Origin: Roseiarcus sp963709185 | GTDB lineage: Bacteria > Pseudomonadota > Alphaproteobacteria > Rhizobiales > Beijerinckiaceae | DNA length: 64,000 nucleotides | NCBI GenBank assembly: GCA_963709185.1 | Contig: CAVPVQ010000022.1 | Span: 248,001 to 312,000 of the forward strand | Reading direction: 5' to 3' | Part shown: positions 9,673-19,079 of the stretch, one piece after another | Numbering within the stretch: position 1 is the first letter of the stretch | Layout of the letters: each line of letters starts with the position of its first letter | Translations under genes and position numbers: made by a program | Notes under the pieces: model-generated | Database searches by the model: none | What the model saw: only the letters and a program-made list of their open reading frames with translations | Told to the model about the DNA's origin: nothing

Positions 9673-10679
9673 CCGACAAGACCCGCGCCGTAATTCCCGA
9701 CGAACCGCCGTGGCGGATCAGCGAATTCCTGTTGCGCTGGGAGACCGTGCTGATCGGCCTGCTCGTTCTGGTGTTCGTCGGCAACACCTATCTGTCGCCC
9801 TATTTCCTCGACATCAACAATCTCTCCGACGCCACCTCGAATTTCTCCGAGAAGGCGATCATCGCGCTGGGCATGGCGCTGCTGATCCTGGTGCGCGAGA
9901 TCGACATTTCGGTCGCCGCGATCATCGCGGTCTGCTCGCTGGCGATGGGGCTGGCGTCTGAGGCGGGCGCCGGAACGGCGACGCTGGTGCTCGTCGGCCT
10001 CTTCGTCGGCGCCGCCTGCGGTTCGTTCAACGGCTTCCTGGTCGCCCGGATCGGATTGCCGTCGATCGTCGTCACCATCGGCACCCTGTCGCTGTTTCGC
10101 GGCATCGCCCAGGTGGTGCTCGGCGATCAGGCGATCACCGACTATCCCGCAGCTTTCCAGTCGCTCGGCCAGGACTATTGGATCAAATGGCCGCCGCTGC
10201 ATTATTCCATCACGATCTTCTTCGTGCTCGCCGTGGTCTTTGCGCTGACCCTTCATCGCACGGCGCTCGGCCGGCGGCTCTACGCGATCGGCGCCAACCC
10301 GGTCGCCGCGCGGTTCTCCGGCATCCCGGTCGACCGCATCAAGTTCTGGCTGTTCGTGCTGACCGGGACGCTGTCCGGCCTTGCCGCCGTCCTGCTCACC
10401 GCGCGCATCGGCTCGACCAGGCCCAACATCGCGCTCGGCTGGGAGCTCGAAGTCATCACCATGGTGATCCTCGGCGGCGTTTCGATCGCCGGCGGCTCGG
10501 GCACCATCCCCGGCGTGGTGATCGCGGTGTTCGTGATCGGCCTGGTGACCTTCGGCCTGTCGCTGGTCAACGTGCCCGGCATCGTGATCAGCGTGATCCT
10601 CGGCTTCCTGCTGATCGCCTCGATCAGCGTGCCGATCCTCACGCGCCGGATCATGGCCGCGCGGCCCGGGGCGGGCTGA
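9669..10679 (+). CDS. rhaQ: sugar ABC transporter permease (RhaQ type)
   Basis: A 336-residue second permease of the importer. The ATG at 9669 overlaps the previous stop (ATGA); a much longer in-frame reading back to 9207 lies inside the first permease and is rejected. Hallmarks are GSFNGFLVARIGLPSIVVTI and VILGGVSIAGGSGTIPG. The last gene of the operon; a GC-rich palindrome follows at 10717. No rhamnose isomerase, kinase, aldolase or regulator is adjacent, so the operon appears to carry only the transporter. Confidence 0.9.
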   Translation: MTDKTRAVIPDEPPWRISEFLLRWETVLIGLLVLVFVGNTYLSPYFLDINNLSDATSNFSEKAIIALGMALLILVREIDISVAAIIAVCSLAMGLASEAGAGTATLVLVGLFVGAACGSFNGFLVARIGLPSIVVTIGTLSLFRGIAQVVLGDQAITDYPAAFQSLGQDYWIKWPPLHYSITIFFVLAVVFALTLHRTALGRRLYAIGANPVAARFSGIPVDRIKFWLFVLTGTLSGLAAVLLTARIGSTRPNIALGWELEVITMVILGGVSIAGGSGTIPGVVIAVFVIGLVTFGLSLVNVPGIVISVILGFLLIASISVPILTRRIMAARPGAG

Positions 10680-11042
10680 GAGCCTGCACCGACGGAGCTG
10701 ACAGGGCGCCGGATATTCCCTCCCCCCTTGTGGGGGAGGGAGCGAGCGCACGCCTTTCAACGTTGCGGATGCAAGCGCCGGCGCCAGCGAGGCGCCGTAT
10801 GCGGACACCCGGCCCATCGACGCCCGTAACAATCTCTTTCTGAAAACCAAGATTTCTCAGTAGAATACGGAGCCCGCCGGCGCAACGACCACTGATTGAA
10901 GTCGGCGCACTGAGCTTGGGAGGAAAGACCTCGGATTGGAAAACGCGATTTCCAAACTTTTTCGCCCGCAACCCTTTGGAATTCCACAAAACGCCCAAGA
11001 AAATGGCGATATTATACGTGACGTGACCAGTCACTAAATTCG
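10680..11042. other. non-coding spacer at the left edge of the accessory island
   Basis: No gene is supported here. The left part is GC-rich and contains the palindrome at 10717-10741. From about 10840 onward the base composition becomes visibly more AT-rich, which I take as the approximate left boundary of the accessory island. No tRNA or attachment-site repeat was found. Confidence 0.5.
10717..10741 (+). terminator. GC-rich palindrome after the sugar importer operon
   Basis: A 10-base perfect stem (TCCCTCCCCC ... GGGGGAGGGA) with a 5-base loop, 38 bases after the rhaQ stop. It lacks a U-tract, so it may be a Rho-assisted terminator or a copy of an intergenic palindromic repeat similar in style to the pair near 15307. 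Confidence 0.5.
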
Positions 11043-11075
11043 AAAAATGAGAATCGCCGTTCGGCGACGATTCTC
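11043..11075 (-). terminator. Rho-independent terminator of the small-gene operon
   Basis: On the minus strand an 8-base stem GAGAATCG/CGATTCTC (11049-11056 with 11068-11075) encloses a further CGCCG/CGGCG stem and is followed by a run of five T (plus-strand AAAAA at 11043-11047). The stop codon of the 65-residue gene lies inside the stem. Confidence 0.75.
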
Positions 11076-11271
11076 ACGGCTTTTGGGGAACTGGTTTCTT
11101 GACGCAGTTGAGATTGGAAAGGCCGCCCAGCTTCTGGCAATCCCACTCTGGGCCAAAGCCGTAATTTGCGCGCCAGAAAAAGTCCGGACCGTAGAGCCCG
11201 CTCAAGACAACCAAAATCACAAAAGCAATGAGCGCCAGCACCCGGGCTGCGTTGTAGAGCGCCCGTTTCAT
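11074..11271 (-). CDS. small membrane protein with C-terminal WDC/C motif (paralogue 1)
   Basis: A 65-residue protein with one strongly hydrophobic segment at residues 12-28 and a short non-cytoplasmic-looking tail. The tail reads GFGPEWDCQKLGG and then NCVKKP. The pattern GF-x-x-WDC ... C-x-K/R-P is shared with the gene immediately upstream (11300-11515), so these look like tandem paralogues. The paired cysteines could form a disulfide in the periplasm. The function is unknown. It is the last gene of a three-gene minus-strand operon ended by the hairpin at 11043-11075. Confidence 0.6.
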   Translation of the reverse strand: MKRALYNAARVLALIAFVILVVLSGLYGPDFFWRANYGFGPEWDCQKLGGLSNLNCVKKPVPQKP

Positions 11272-11299
11272 TGCTGCTCCCTCATCGCGCCCATTTGGC

Positions 11300-11515
11300 T
11301 CAATTTGAGCCGTCAGGATTTGTAGGGCGCTTCATGCAAATCGGCTCGCCCCTACCGTTATTGGTGCAATCCCAAGACGAATCGAACCCTGCGTTCGTCT
11401 TCCGATTTGCGTCTTGAAAGGTTGTCCCGCCGCAGAGGGCGATAGCGAGGATGGCGACCACGAAAAGAATGCCGGCGATCTCTCGGCGTGTTGGATATGG
11501 CCATGGCCAGTTCAT
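11300..11515 (-). CDS. small membrane protein with C-terminal WDC/C motif (paralogue 2)
   Basis: A 71-residue protein with a single membrane segment at residues 13-29 followed by a tail reading GFDSSWDCTNNGRG and ICMKRP. It shares the GF-x-x-WDC ... C-x-K/R-P pattern with its neighbour at 11074-11271. Its ATG overlaps the stop of the upstream 55-residue gene (ATGA at 11515-11512), which strongly supports both starts and a common transcript. The function is unknown. Confidence 0.62.
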   Translation of the reverse strand: MNWPWPYPTRREIAGILFVVAILAIALCGGTTFQDANRKTNAGFDSSWDCTNNGRGEPICMKRPTNPDGSN

Positions 11516-11679
11516 TTCTTGGCCACGCTCGGCTTCGCTTGGTCTGGCCTATGCTGCACGATCTTCCTAAGCGCCCTATCGAGCACCGCCGCGTCATTGC
11601 TCGCCTCGACCTCGCGCGCCAGCTTGCGGATGTTGGCGGCGCGCTCGGCATCGGTGATTTGGGTTTTCTTGGCGGGCAT
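11512..11679 (-). CDS. 55-residue helical protein of unknown function
   Basis: A short gene reading MPAKKTQITDAERAANIRKL, then a helix that continues to about residue 43, ending VAKK. No membrane segment, zinc ligands or known motif were recognised. Acceptance rests on the ATGA overlap with the downstream membrane-protein gene, a GGAG sequence 11 bases upstream and protein-like composition. It could be a small DNA- or partner-binding regulator of the two membrane proteins, but that is speculation. Confidence 0.5.
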   Translation of the reverse strand: MPAKKTQITDAERAANIRKLAREVEASNDAAVLDRALRKIVQHRPDQAKPSVAKK

Positions 11680-11786
11680 GATTCAGAATTCTCCAATATT
11701 CCCTCGAACTCGCCATTTCTCATTTTGAACTGTAGCTTCCCTTAAAACAACCAAAAGCCGCCAAGCTGGGTTGGTTGGGGGAAGCG

Positions 11787-13163
11787 ATGGCCACCACGGA
11801 AACCTTTAAGCTCTCCGAGCTTCGTCTCGATCAGCAAAACTATCGAATTGGTCCGGTCGGGACGCAACGCGACGCTCTTAAAGAAATAATTGAAGATCAA
11901 AAGTCAAAACTGGCCAACTTGGCCGAAGACATTCTAGCTGTTGGTCTAAGCCCGGGCGAACAGATTTGGGTCACGCGCGACTTGAATACAAAGGGCTCCT
12001 ATGTGGTGCTTGAGGGCAATCGTCGCGTAGCAGCCCTCAAGTTGCTCGAAACGCCGGCTCTGGCGGATGGCACCGAAGTAGAGAAAGCATTCCATTCCCT
12101 GGCCAAAACTTACGCGGAAAATCCAATCCGAGAGATTGAAGCGCGAGTATTTGGCAGTCGTGAAGAGGCGCGCCCGTGGCAGCGGCGACGCCATATGACG
12201 TCAACATCCGGGGTCGGCCTTCAGGGGTGGAAACCGCTGGCGAAGGCGCGCGCCAATCGCGATCATGGGGACAAGACGCCGAGATTCTTGGCGGTGGTCG
12301 ATTTGCTCCAAGATGACAGCGACGAATGGGAAACGCTCGCTGATCTTCTAGATTCAAAATGGACCACCGTTGATCGCGTATTAAATGCATCCTCGATGCC
12401 TAAGACCTTGGGCGTCGATATCGATCCAAAGACCGGCATCACCACGTTTGAGAACGGCGACGAAGAGGCCGGAAAGAACCTATTGCGAAGGGTATTGAGC
12501 GAAGTAGCCAGCCCCGATTTTGCTTTCGCATTGATCGAAAAGGACGTCGACCGCGACAATTTCATCAATCGGTTTGCTGCTTTGTCGGTCAAGACAAAGC
12601 CCGGAACCGTGTCAACCGCCGGCGCGGGTGGCGCAAAGTCAGTTCCTCCGCGATCCGCCGCGCCAGCAGCCGCCTCGGCGAAGAGGCTCACCGTAGCGCC
12701 GCGCCAAACTCTGGCGCCAAAGAACGGGGCGAAGACGTTCCATGTAAATGGAGATCGGCTGAACTCCCTTTATCGCGAGTGTCGCCATATCCAATTGAAG
12801 GGCAACGAGAATGCGTCTGCGTTCTTGCTCCGGGTATTCATCGAGTTGAGCAGTGAGACTTTCTTAGTTGAGAAGAAAGTTCCGATTCCAGCAAGTGCTA
12901 AAGGGAAAACCAATTGGGACGATTTTGGGATAGCTCTGTCGATCAAAGTAGCGTGCGTTCTGGCTCAACTTGATTCGACCGGAAGGGCCAAACAATTTCA
13001 ACAAACGCGACTTTCCATCGATCCGAGTTCTCACTCAGTTTCGTCGATCAATTCACTCCATGGGTATTTTCACAACCGGCTCCTTAAGCCCGACGCGACC
13101 GCGGTAAGAGAGGCATGGGACGCATGGGAAATATACCTGCGCGAGTTGCACAACAATCGCTGA
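11787..13163 (+). CDS. ParB/Srx-type N-terminal domain protein next to an adenine methylase
   Basis: A 458-residue protein. The ATG at 11787 follows GGGGGAAG directly. Residues 8-125 read like a ParB/sulfiredoxin-type domain: KLSELRLDQQNYRIG, LAEDILAVGLSPGEQIWV and the fold signature VVLEGNRRVAALKLL. Residues 265-320 are a low-complexity Ala/Pro/Ser linker, and the last 130 residues form a separate folded domain (NGDRLNSLYRECRHIQLKGN and on). ParB-like domains of this kind act as NTP-binding clamps or nucleases in partition, phage and defence proteins; which applies here is unknown. Codon use is less GC-biased than the flanking genes. It lies 61 bases before the methylase on the same strand, suggesting a two-gene unit. 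Confidence 0.65.
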   Translation: MATTETFKLSELRLDQQNYRIGPVGTQRDALKEIIEDQKSKLANLAEDILAVGLSPGEQIWVTRDLNTKGSYVVLEGNRRVAALKLLETPALADGTEVEKAFHSLAKTYAENPIREIEARVFGSREEARPWQRRRHMTSTSGVGLQGWKPLAKARANRDHGDKTPRFLAVVDLLQDDSDEWETLADLLDSKWTTVDRVLNASSMPKTLGVDIDPKTGITTFENGDEEAGKNLLRRVLSEVASPDFAFALIEKDVDRDNFINRFAALSVKTKPGTVSTAGAGGAKSVPPRSAAPAAASAKRLTVAPRQTLAPKNGAKTFHVNGDRLNSLYRECRHIQLKGNENASAFLLRVFIELSSETFLVEKKVPIPASAKGKTNWDDFGIALSIKVACVLAQLDSTGRAKQFQQTRLSIDPSSHSVSSINSLHGYFHNRLLKPDATAVREAWDAWEIYLRELHNNR

Positions 13164-13224
13164 AAATAAAGATGGCCATTTAACTCGATTTTTGCTAGGT
13201 GCGGCGAGGATTGGGGAAAAGGCC

Positions 13225-14079
13225 ATGTTCGACAGTCCTTTGCGCTACCCTGGGGGAAAGGGGCGTCTAACTCAATTTGTCATCGATCTGATCGAAATGA
13301 ATGGCCTCACCGGGGGCCATTACGTCGAACCCTATGCTGGCGGCGCGGGGATCGCGATATCCTTGCTCTATCTGGAATACGCCAGCCATGTTCACCTGAA
13401 CGATCTCGACCGCTCGGTGCATGCTTTTTGGCGGTCTGTCATCGACCAACCGGAAGCACTGTGTAAGCTGATCGTTGACACGCCCGTAAGCGTGGACGAA
13501 TGGCGCAGACAGAAAGCCATCCAATCTACCGCGAACGGTGACACATTGTCGTTGGGCTTTTCGACGTTTTATCTCAATCGCACAAACCGCTCGGGAATTA
13601 TCTCAGCAAGAATGATTGGGGGAATGTCGCAAGCGGGCGCGTGGAAGCTCGACGCGAGATTCAACAAGCAAGCACTCGTCCAGCGAGTTGAAAAAATCGC
13701 TAGCTACGCTCCGAGAATTAGCTTGCACAATATGGACGCCGCTGCATTTCTCAAAGGGCCGGTAAGACGGCTTCCAAGATCGACTCTTGTCTATTTGGAC
13801 CCTCCTTACTTCGCCAAGGGACAGAAGCTTTACGAGAACAACTATGACCGCGATGATCACGCCGCTCTCGCCGTCATCGTCGCCAAAATTCGACAGCGTT
13901 GGGTTGTTTCGTATGACGACGCGGCCCCAATCCGTCAGTTTTATGCTGCGTTTCGCCAACAGTCGTTTGGACTCAATTACTCAGCCCAAGCACGATACAA
14001 GGGGACAGAAATAATGGTGTTCTGCGACCGGCTAAAAATGCCGGGCGCAGTTGAGCCTTACCGGGGCATCGCAGTCTAA
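13225..14079 (+). CDS. Dam-type (D12 class) DNA N6-adenine methyltransferase
   Basis: A 284-residue DNA adenine methylase of the D12/Dam class. The ATG at 13225 follows GGGGAAAAGG and gives the family's usual N-terminus SPLRYPGGKGRL; an upstream in-frame extension to 13192 is rejected. The SAM-binding motif YVEPYAGGAG is at residues 33-42. The catalytic DPPY tetrad (VYLDPPYFAKG) is at 192-195, followed by YENNYDRDDH and a target-recognition region between them. No restriction nuclease is adjacent, so it could be an orphan methylase, a phage remnant, or the modification half of a system whose partner is the ParB-like protein upstream. Codon use is unlike that of the housekeeping genes nearby. 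Confidence 0.9.
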   Translation: MFDSPLRYPGGKGRLTQFVIDLIEMNGLTGGHYVEPYAGGAGIAISLLYLEYASHVHLNDLDRSVHAFWRSVIDQPEALCKLIVDTPVSVDEWRRQKAIQSTANGDTLSLGFSTFYLNRTNRSGIISARMIGGMSQAGAWKLDARFNKQALVQRVEKIASYAPRISLHNMDAAAFLKGPVRRLPRSTLVYLDPPYFAKGQKLYENNYDRDDHAALAVIVAKIRQRWVVSYDDAAPIRQFYAAFRQQSFGLNYSAQARYKGTEIMVFCDRLKMPGAVEPYRGIAV

Positions 14080-14146
14080 AGAACCTCAAGAATACCGCTC
14101 AATCAAAGTCAATATCGCTCTGAGTTTTATAAGGTTACGTTCGAAC

Positions 14147-15092
14147 CTATTGCGCGCGATCAGATTGTCGATAGGTGAGGCGCTTACCAATCGCGCCCAT
14201 CAGTGCGCGATCAGCGCGGGCGGTGTCATTCACGCCCAATTTGACGCGATTGCTATATCGAAAATCGAATTCGCTCAGATAGCGGTGAAGGTGCTGCTCG
14301 CCGCAATGCTGGTAAACGCCCTTCATTCCGCGCTTGAAGATCGAATAGAACCCCTCGACCGTGTTCGTGGTGATGACGGTATCGGTCTTGCGGTCGTGAT
14401 AGGCGTATTCGCCGCGCCCGTGATCGACCGCATCGTGCTTGGCGAAGTTTTTGCCGACCTGAGTGTAGTGATTGCCTTCGTCGGTCATGATGTGCGTCTG
14501 GTGATCGACGTTGAGCCTTGATGATCGGCGCAAGGTCTTTGGCGCGGACGCTGTCGACGTGGAAGCTGCGCGCCGACCCGCCACGCTCAACAAGCGTCAT
14601 AACCGCGTTTTTGTGACCGAAACCGGCCCTTGGCCTTTTCAACGCCGTCCTTGCGACCAATGAACGGTCTCGTCGATCTCCACGATGCCGCCTTCCCCGC
14701 CCATCGGAGCCAATGATCCGTCGCGCATCGCCTCGCGGATGCGATGGCCCATGAACCATGCGCTTTTCAGCGTGATCCCCAAAGTGCGGTGCAATTGGTT
14801 CGCGCTGACGCCCTTTTTGCCGCTGCAAATCATGTGGATCGCGATCAGCCAATCGCGCATCTGGATATGGCGATTTCTCGAAAACGGTCCCAATCTTGAC
14901 GGTAAACGGCTTGCGGCAGGCGTAGCACTTGTAGAGGCCAATCCGGTCGCCTTTGGCCTTTAGCGGGCTGGATCGATCGAGCACGCCGCAGTGCGGGCAT
15001 GGGCGGCCATTCGCCCAAAGGCGCGCCTCGACATAGGCGTAGGCGGCGGCTTCGTCGTTGAAGTGCGGGGCGGCAAAAACGGACTTGGTCAC
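14147..15092 (-). pseudogene. IS1595-type transposase remnant with several frameshifts
   Basis: About 315 residues of an IS1595-family transposase can be assembled from three frames. A GTG start at 15092 after AGGAG opens an N-terminal zinc ribbon (CPHC ... CYACRKPF). The middle part reads HIQMRDWLIAIHMICSGKKG, SANQLHRTLGITLKSAWFMG and IVEIDET, which holds a catalytic Asp. The last part reads HIMTDEGNHYTQVGKNFAKH and NTVEGFYSIFKRGMKG, the DDE/N-type C-terminal catalytic segment. At least four breaks are needed, near 14913, 14660, 14635 and 14530. I could not identify terminal inverted repeats. It may be a decayed element, or the indels may be sequence errors as elsewhere in this window. Confidence 0.8.
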
Positions 15093-15306
15093 GGCAAAAT
15101 CTCCTTATGCCGCAACCATATATCTAGCCCGTGGTCATGTCAAGTATAATATCGCCAAGAAAATGTTTTTGAAAATTTGGAGGTGATGCCAACGCCACAT
15201 TGAAAACAAAGGGATTTTTCTGCGGCGATTTGCACGAATCGTGTAATTTCCGTGGATTCCAAGGATTTTCCAAATTTTTGCAAACGGGGCGGACGACGAG
15301 GCTGGA

Positions 15307-15420
15307 CCCTCTCCCGCTCGCGGGAGAGGGCAGGGTGAGGGCGTCGGGGCCGTGCTCTTCGATCGAGACCCTCATCCGGCCGGCTCCGCCGACCACCTTC
15401 TCCCGCGAAGCGGGAGAAGG
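15307..15420. repeat. paired GC-rich palindromes (intergenic palindromic repeat element)
   Basis: Two hairpins flank a 65-base middle. CCCTCTCCCG-CTCG-CGGGAGAGGG lies at 15307-15330 and CCTTCTCCCG-CGAAG-CGGGAGAAGG at 15396-15420. Between them the inverted AGGGTGAGGG ... CCCTCAT segments can pair as well. This arrangement is a common dispersed intergenic repeat in GC-rich Proteobacteria. It sits just after the ureC stop and may end urease transcription. Confidence 0.75.
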
Positions 15421-15434
15421 GACTAAGCGTTGCG

Positions 15435-17171
<1,737 letters not shown>

Positions 17172-17186
17172 GAGATCAACGTCCTT

Positions 17187-17543
17187 TCAGAATGACCGGC
17201 CGTCGACGGCCTTGGACGGCAGCGCCCGGGGGTCGACCCCCTCGAGGCAATTGACATTGACGGCGACCATCGGAGCGCCTTTCGGCCTCTCCCCCATGCC
17301 GAAGGCTTCAATGCCGCAAGTCTTGCAAAACAGATGACGAATCTGCCGCTTGTTGAATTGATACTCGGTCAGGTTTCCTTCGCCGCTTTTGAGCTGAAAA
17401 GAACTTCCCGGCGTGAAGGTCATCACCCAGCCCAACCGCTGACACCGCGAGCAATTGCACACCATTGTGTTATCGAGATCGACCTCCGCTTCGAAGGTCA
17501 CCGCGCCGCAATGGCAGCTTCCGGAATAGGATTTCATCGCCAT
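17187..17543 (-). CDS. CENP-V/GFA family zinc protein embedded in the urease operon
   Basis: A 118-residue protein of the glutathione-dependent formaldehyde-activating (GFA/CENP-V) fold. The zinc-binding cysteines are all visible: GSCHCGAVTFEA, CNCSRCQ and FCKTCG. The start at 17543 lies one base past the ureAB stop and the stop lies 15 bases before ureC, so it is co-transcribed with urease. Family members bind zinc, and only a few have a shown activity on the formaldehyde-glutathione adduct. A formaldehyde-linked role would suit a methylotroph but is inference. Placement between urease subunit genes is unusual. Confidence 0.88.
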   Translation of the reverse strand: MAMKSYSGSCHCGAVTFEAEVDLDNTMVCNCSRCQRLGWVMTFTPGSSFQLKSGEGNLTEYQFNKRQIRHLFCKTCGIEAFGMGERPKGAPMVAVNVNCLEGVDPRALPSKAVDGRSF

Positions 17544-17544
17544 G

Positions 17545-18165
17545 TCAAACGCCCCCCATGACCTGCTGGCGAAACCCGTAGACCTCGCGCTTGCCGGCCA
17601 GCGCGACGAGATGCACTTCCCGGCTCTGCCCCGGCTCGAAACGCGTCGCGGTCCCCGCGGGGATGTCGAGGCGAAAGCCCCGCGCCTTGGCGCGATCGAA
17701 TTTCAGCGCCGGATTGGTCTCGAAGAAATGATAGTGCGACCCGACCTGAATGGGCCGGTCGCCGCTGTTGGCGACCTGCAGCGTGACGGTTTCGCGCCCC
17801 ACGTTCATCGTGATTTCCCCGGGCTCGGCGACGACCTCGCCGGGATGGAGCCTGGTCGCCGCTCCGCGCACGGGATTGTGCACCGTCACCAGCTTGGTGC
17901 CGTCGGGAAAGGTCGCCTCGACCTGGATGTCGTGGATCATCGAGGCGATGCCGTCCATCACCTGGTCGGCAGCCACGACATGGGCGCCCGCCTCCATCAG
18001 CTCGGCGACCGTGCGCCCGTCGCGCGCGCCCTCCACGACGAAGTCGGTGATCAGCGCGACCGTCTCGGGATGGTTCAGCTTGACGCCGCGCTCGAGCCGG
18101 CGGCGCGCCACCGTCGCCGCCATGGCGATCAGCAGCTTGTCCTTTTCGCGCGGAGTGAGGTTCAT
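17545..18165 (-). CDS. ureAB: urease gamma-beta fusion subunit
   Basis: A 206-residue fusion of the small urease subunits. Residues 1-100 are the gamma subunit (MNLTPREKDKLLIAMAATVA, with HPETVALITDFVVEGARDG). Residues 105-206 are the beta subunit (HNPVRGAATRLHPGEVV and then VGSHYHFFETNPAL). Gamma-beta fusions occur in several bacterial lineages. It follows ureD by 58 bases and precedes the GFA gene. No break is visible. Confidence 0.95.
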   Translation of the reverse strand: MNLTPREKDKLLIAMAATVARRRLERGVKLNHPETVALITDFVVEGARDGRTVAELMEAGAHVVAADQVMDGIASMIHDIQVEATFPDGTKLVTVHNPVRGAATRLHPGEVVAEPGEITMNVGRETVTLQVANSGDRPIQVGSHYHFFETNPALKFDRAKARGFRLDIPAGTATRFEPGQSREVHLVALAGKREVYGFRQQVMGGV

Positions 18166-18223
18166 GACGAGGCCAATGCTGGAGGGAAACTGTCGCGCCG
18201 ATCGTGCAAGAGGGGCGCCGGCT

Positions 18224-19079
18224 TCATGACCAGACGCGCGGCGCGGCGCGCCCCCGCAGCGCCATCATGACGTCGCCGACGGCGCCGCGCAACCGGGCCG
18301 GCGAAGGCGAAATCAACCGGGCTAACACAACTCCGTCCAGCGCGGTGGCGCCCGCCTCCAGGGGCTCGCCGTCCGCCTGGCAGGCCGCCTCAAGCGCCGC
18401 GCGCAGAGTGTCCAGACGCGCCTGCGCGTCGGGCGCCACGATTAAAAGAGAGGCAATCGCCCGGCCGCCTCGCCCAACCGCCGGGCGATCGAGAGCGGCG
18501 CCGGCCTGTTCGAGGCGCAGCTCTTCGGCGAACGCCAGCCGGCCGTCGCGCCGGATCCGCCAGCGGTCGCGCAGAGCGGCGTCGGCCGTGTGTTCGCCCA
18601 TCGCGATCCGCCCGAAGGTGACCGCCTCGATGAGGAGGAGCGAAGCGTCGGCGGCGAGGTCGACGTCCAGCCGGCGCGACAGCCTCGCGCCATGAAACAG
18701 GATCGTCTCCTGCGGCAGCCATTCCAGACGGGCGCCGGGACCGACCGCGACGCGCGATTCGATCTGCGCCGCTTCGCCGTCCGAGCGGTAGACTTTCTCC
18801 GCCGACTGCGTGGTGAACAGAACCTCGGCTCCCGCTTCGAGGACGATCGCGATTTTGGCGCGATCGCCCCCCGCCATTCCGCCTCCGGTATTAACCAGCA
18901 CCGTTTCGCATCCGGCCGACGCCCGGGGAAAGCGCAGCCGCAGGCCGCCCGTCTCGAACACCCGCGCCGGCTCGGTGCGCCCGCCGATCCGCGCGAAGGT
19001 CGCCCGCGCCTCGCCGCGCGCGCGCAGCCGCGCCGATGACGCCTTGCGTCTCGGCCACCGGAAAGACTGGTCCGGTCAT
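18224..19079 (-). CDS. ureD: urease accessory protein UreD (frameshifted near 19020)
   Basis: A urease maturation chaperone that, with UreF and UreG, delivers nickel to apo-urease. The main part reads VFETGGLRLRFPRA, then NTGGGMAGGDRAKIAI and TTQSAEKVYRSDGEAA, the typical UreD core. Upstream residues RGEARATFARIGGRTEPA are in the same frame, but this frame has no good start before a stop. The expected N-terminus MTGPVFPVAETQGVIGAAAR begins at the ATG at 19079 in another frame. The two join in the CG-repeat at 19016-19026, so a 1-2 base indel there is likely. Full length would be about 285 residues. First gene of the urease cluster. Confidence 0.88.

Noticed and set aside
14099..15155. Similar short sequences (TCAA..GT..AATATCGC) at both sides of the transposase
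   Set aside because: They are direct rather than inverted and too degenerate to be IS ends or a target duplication.
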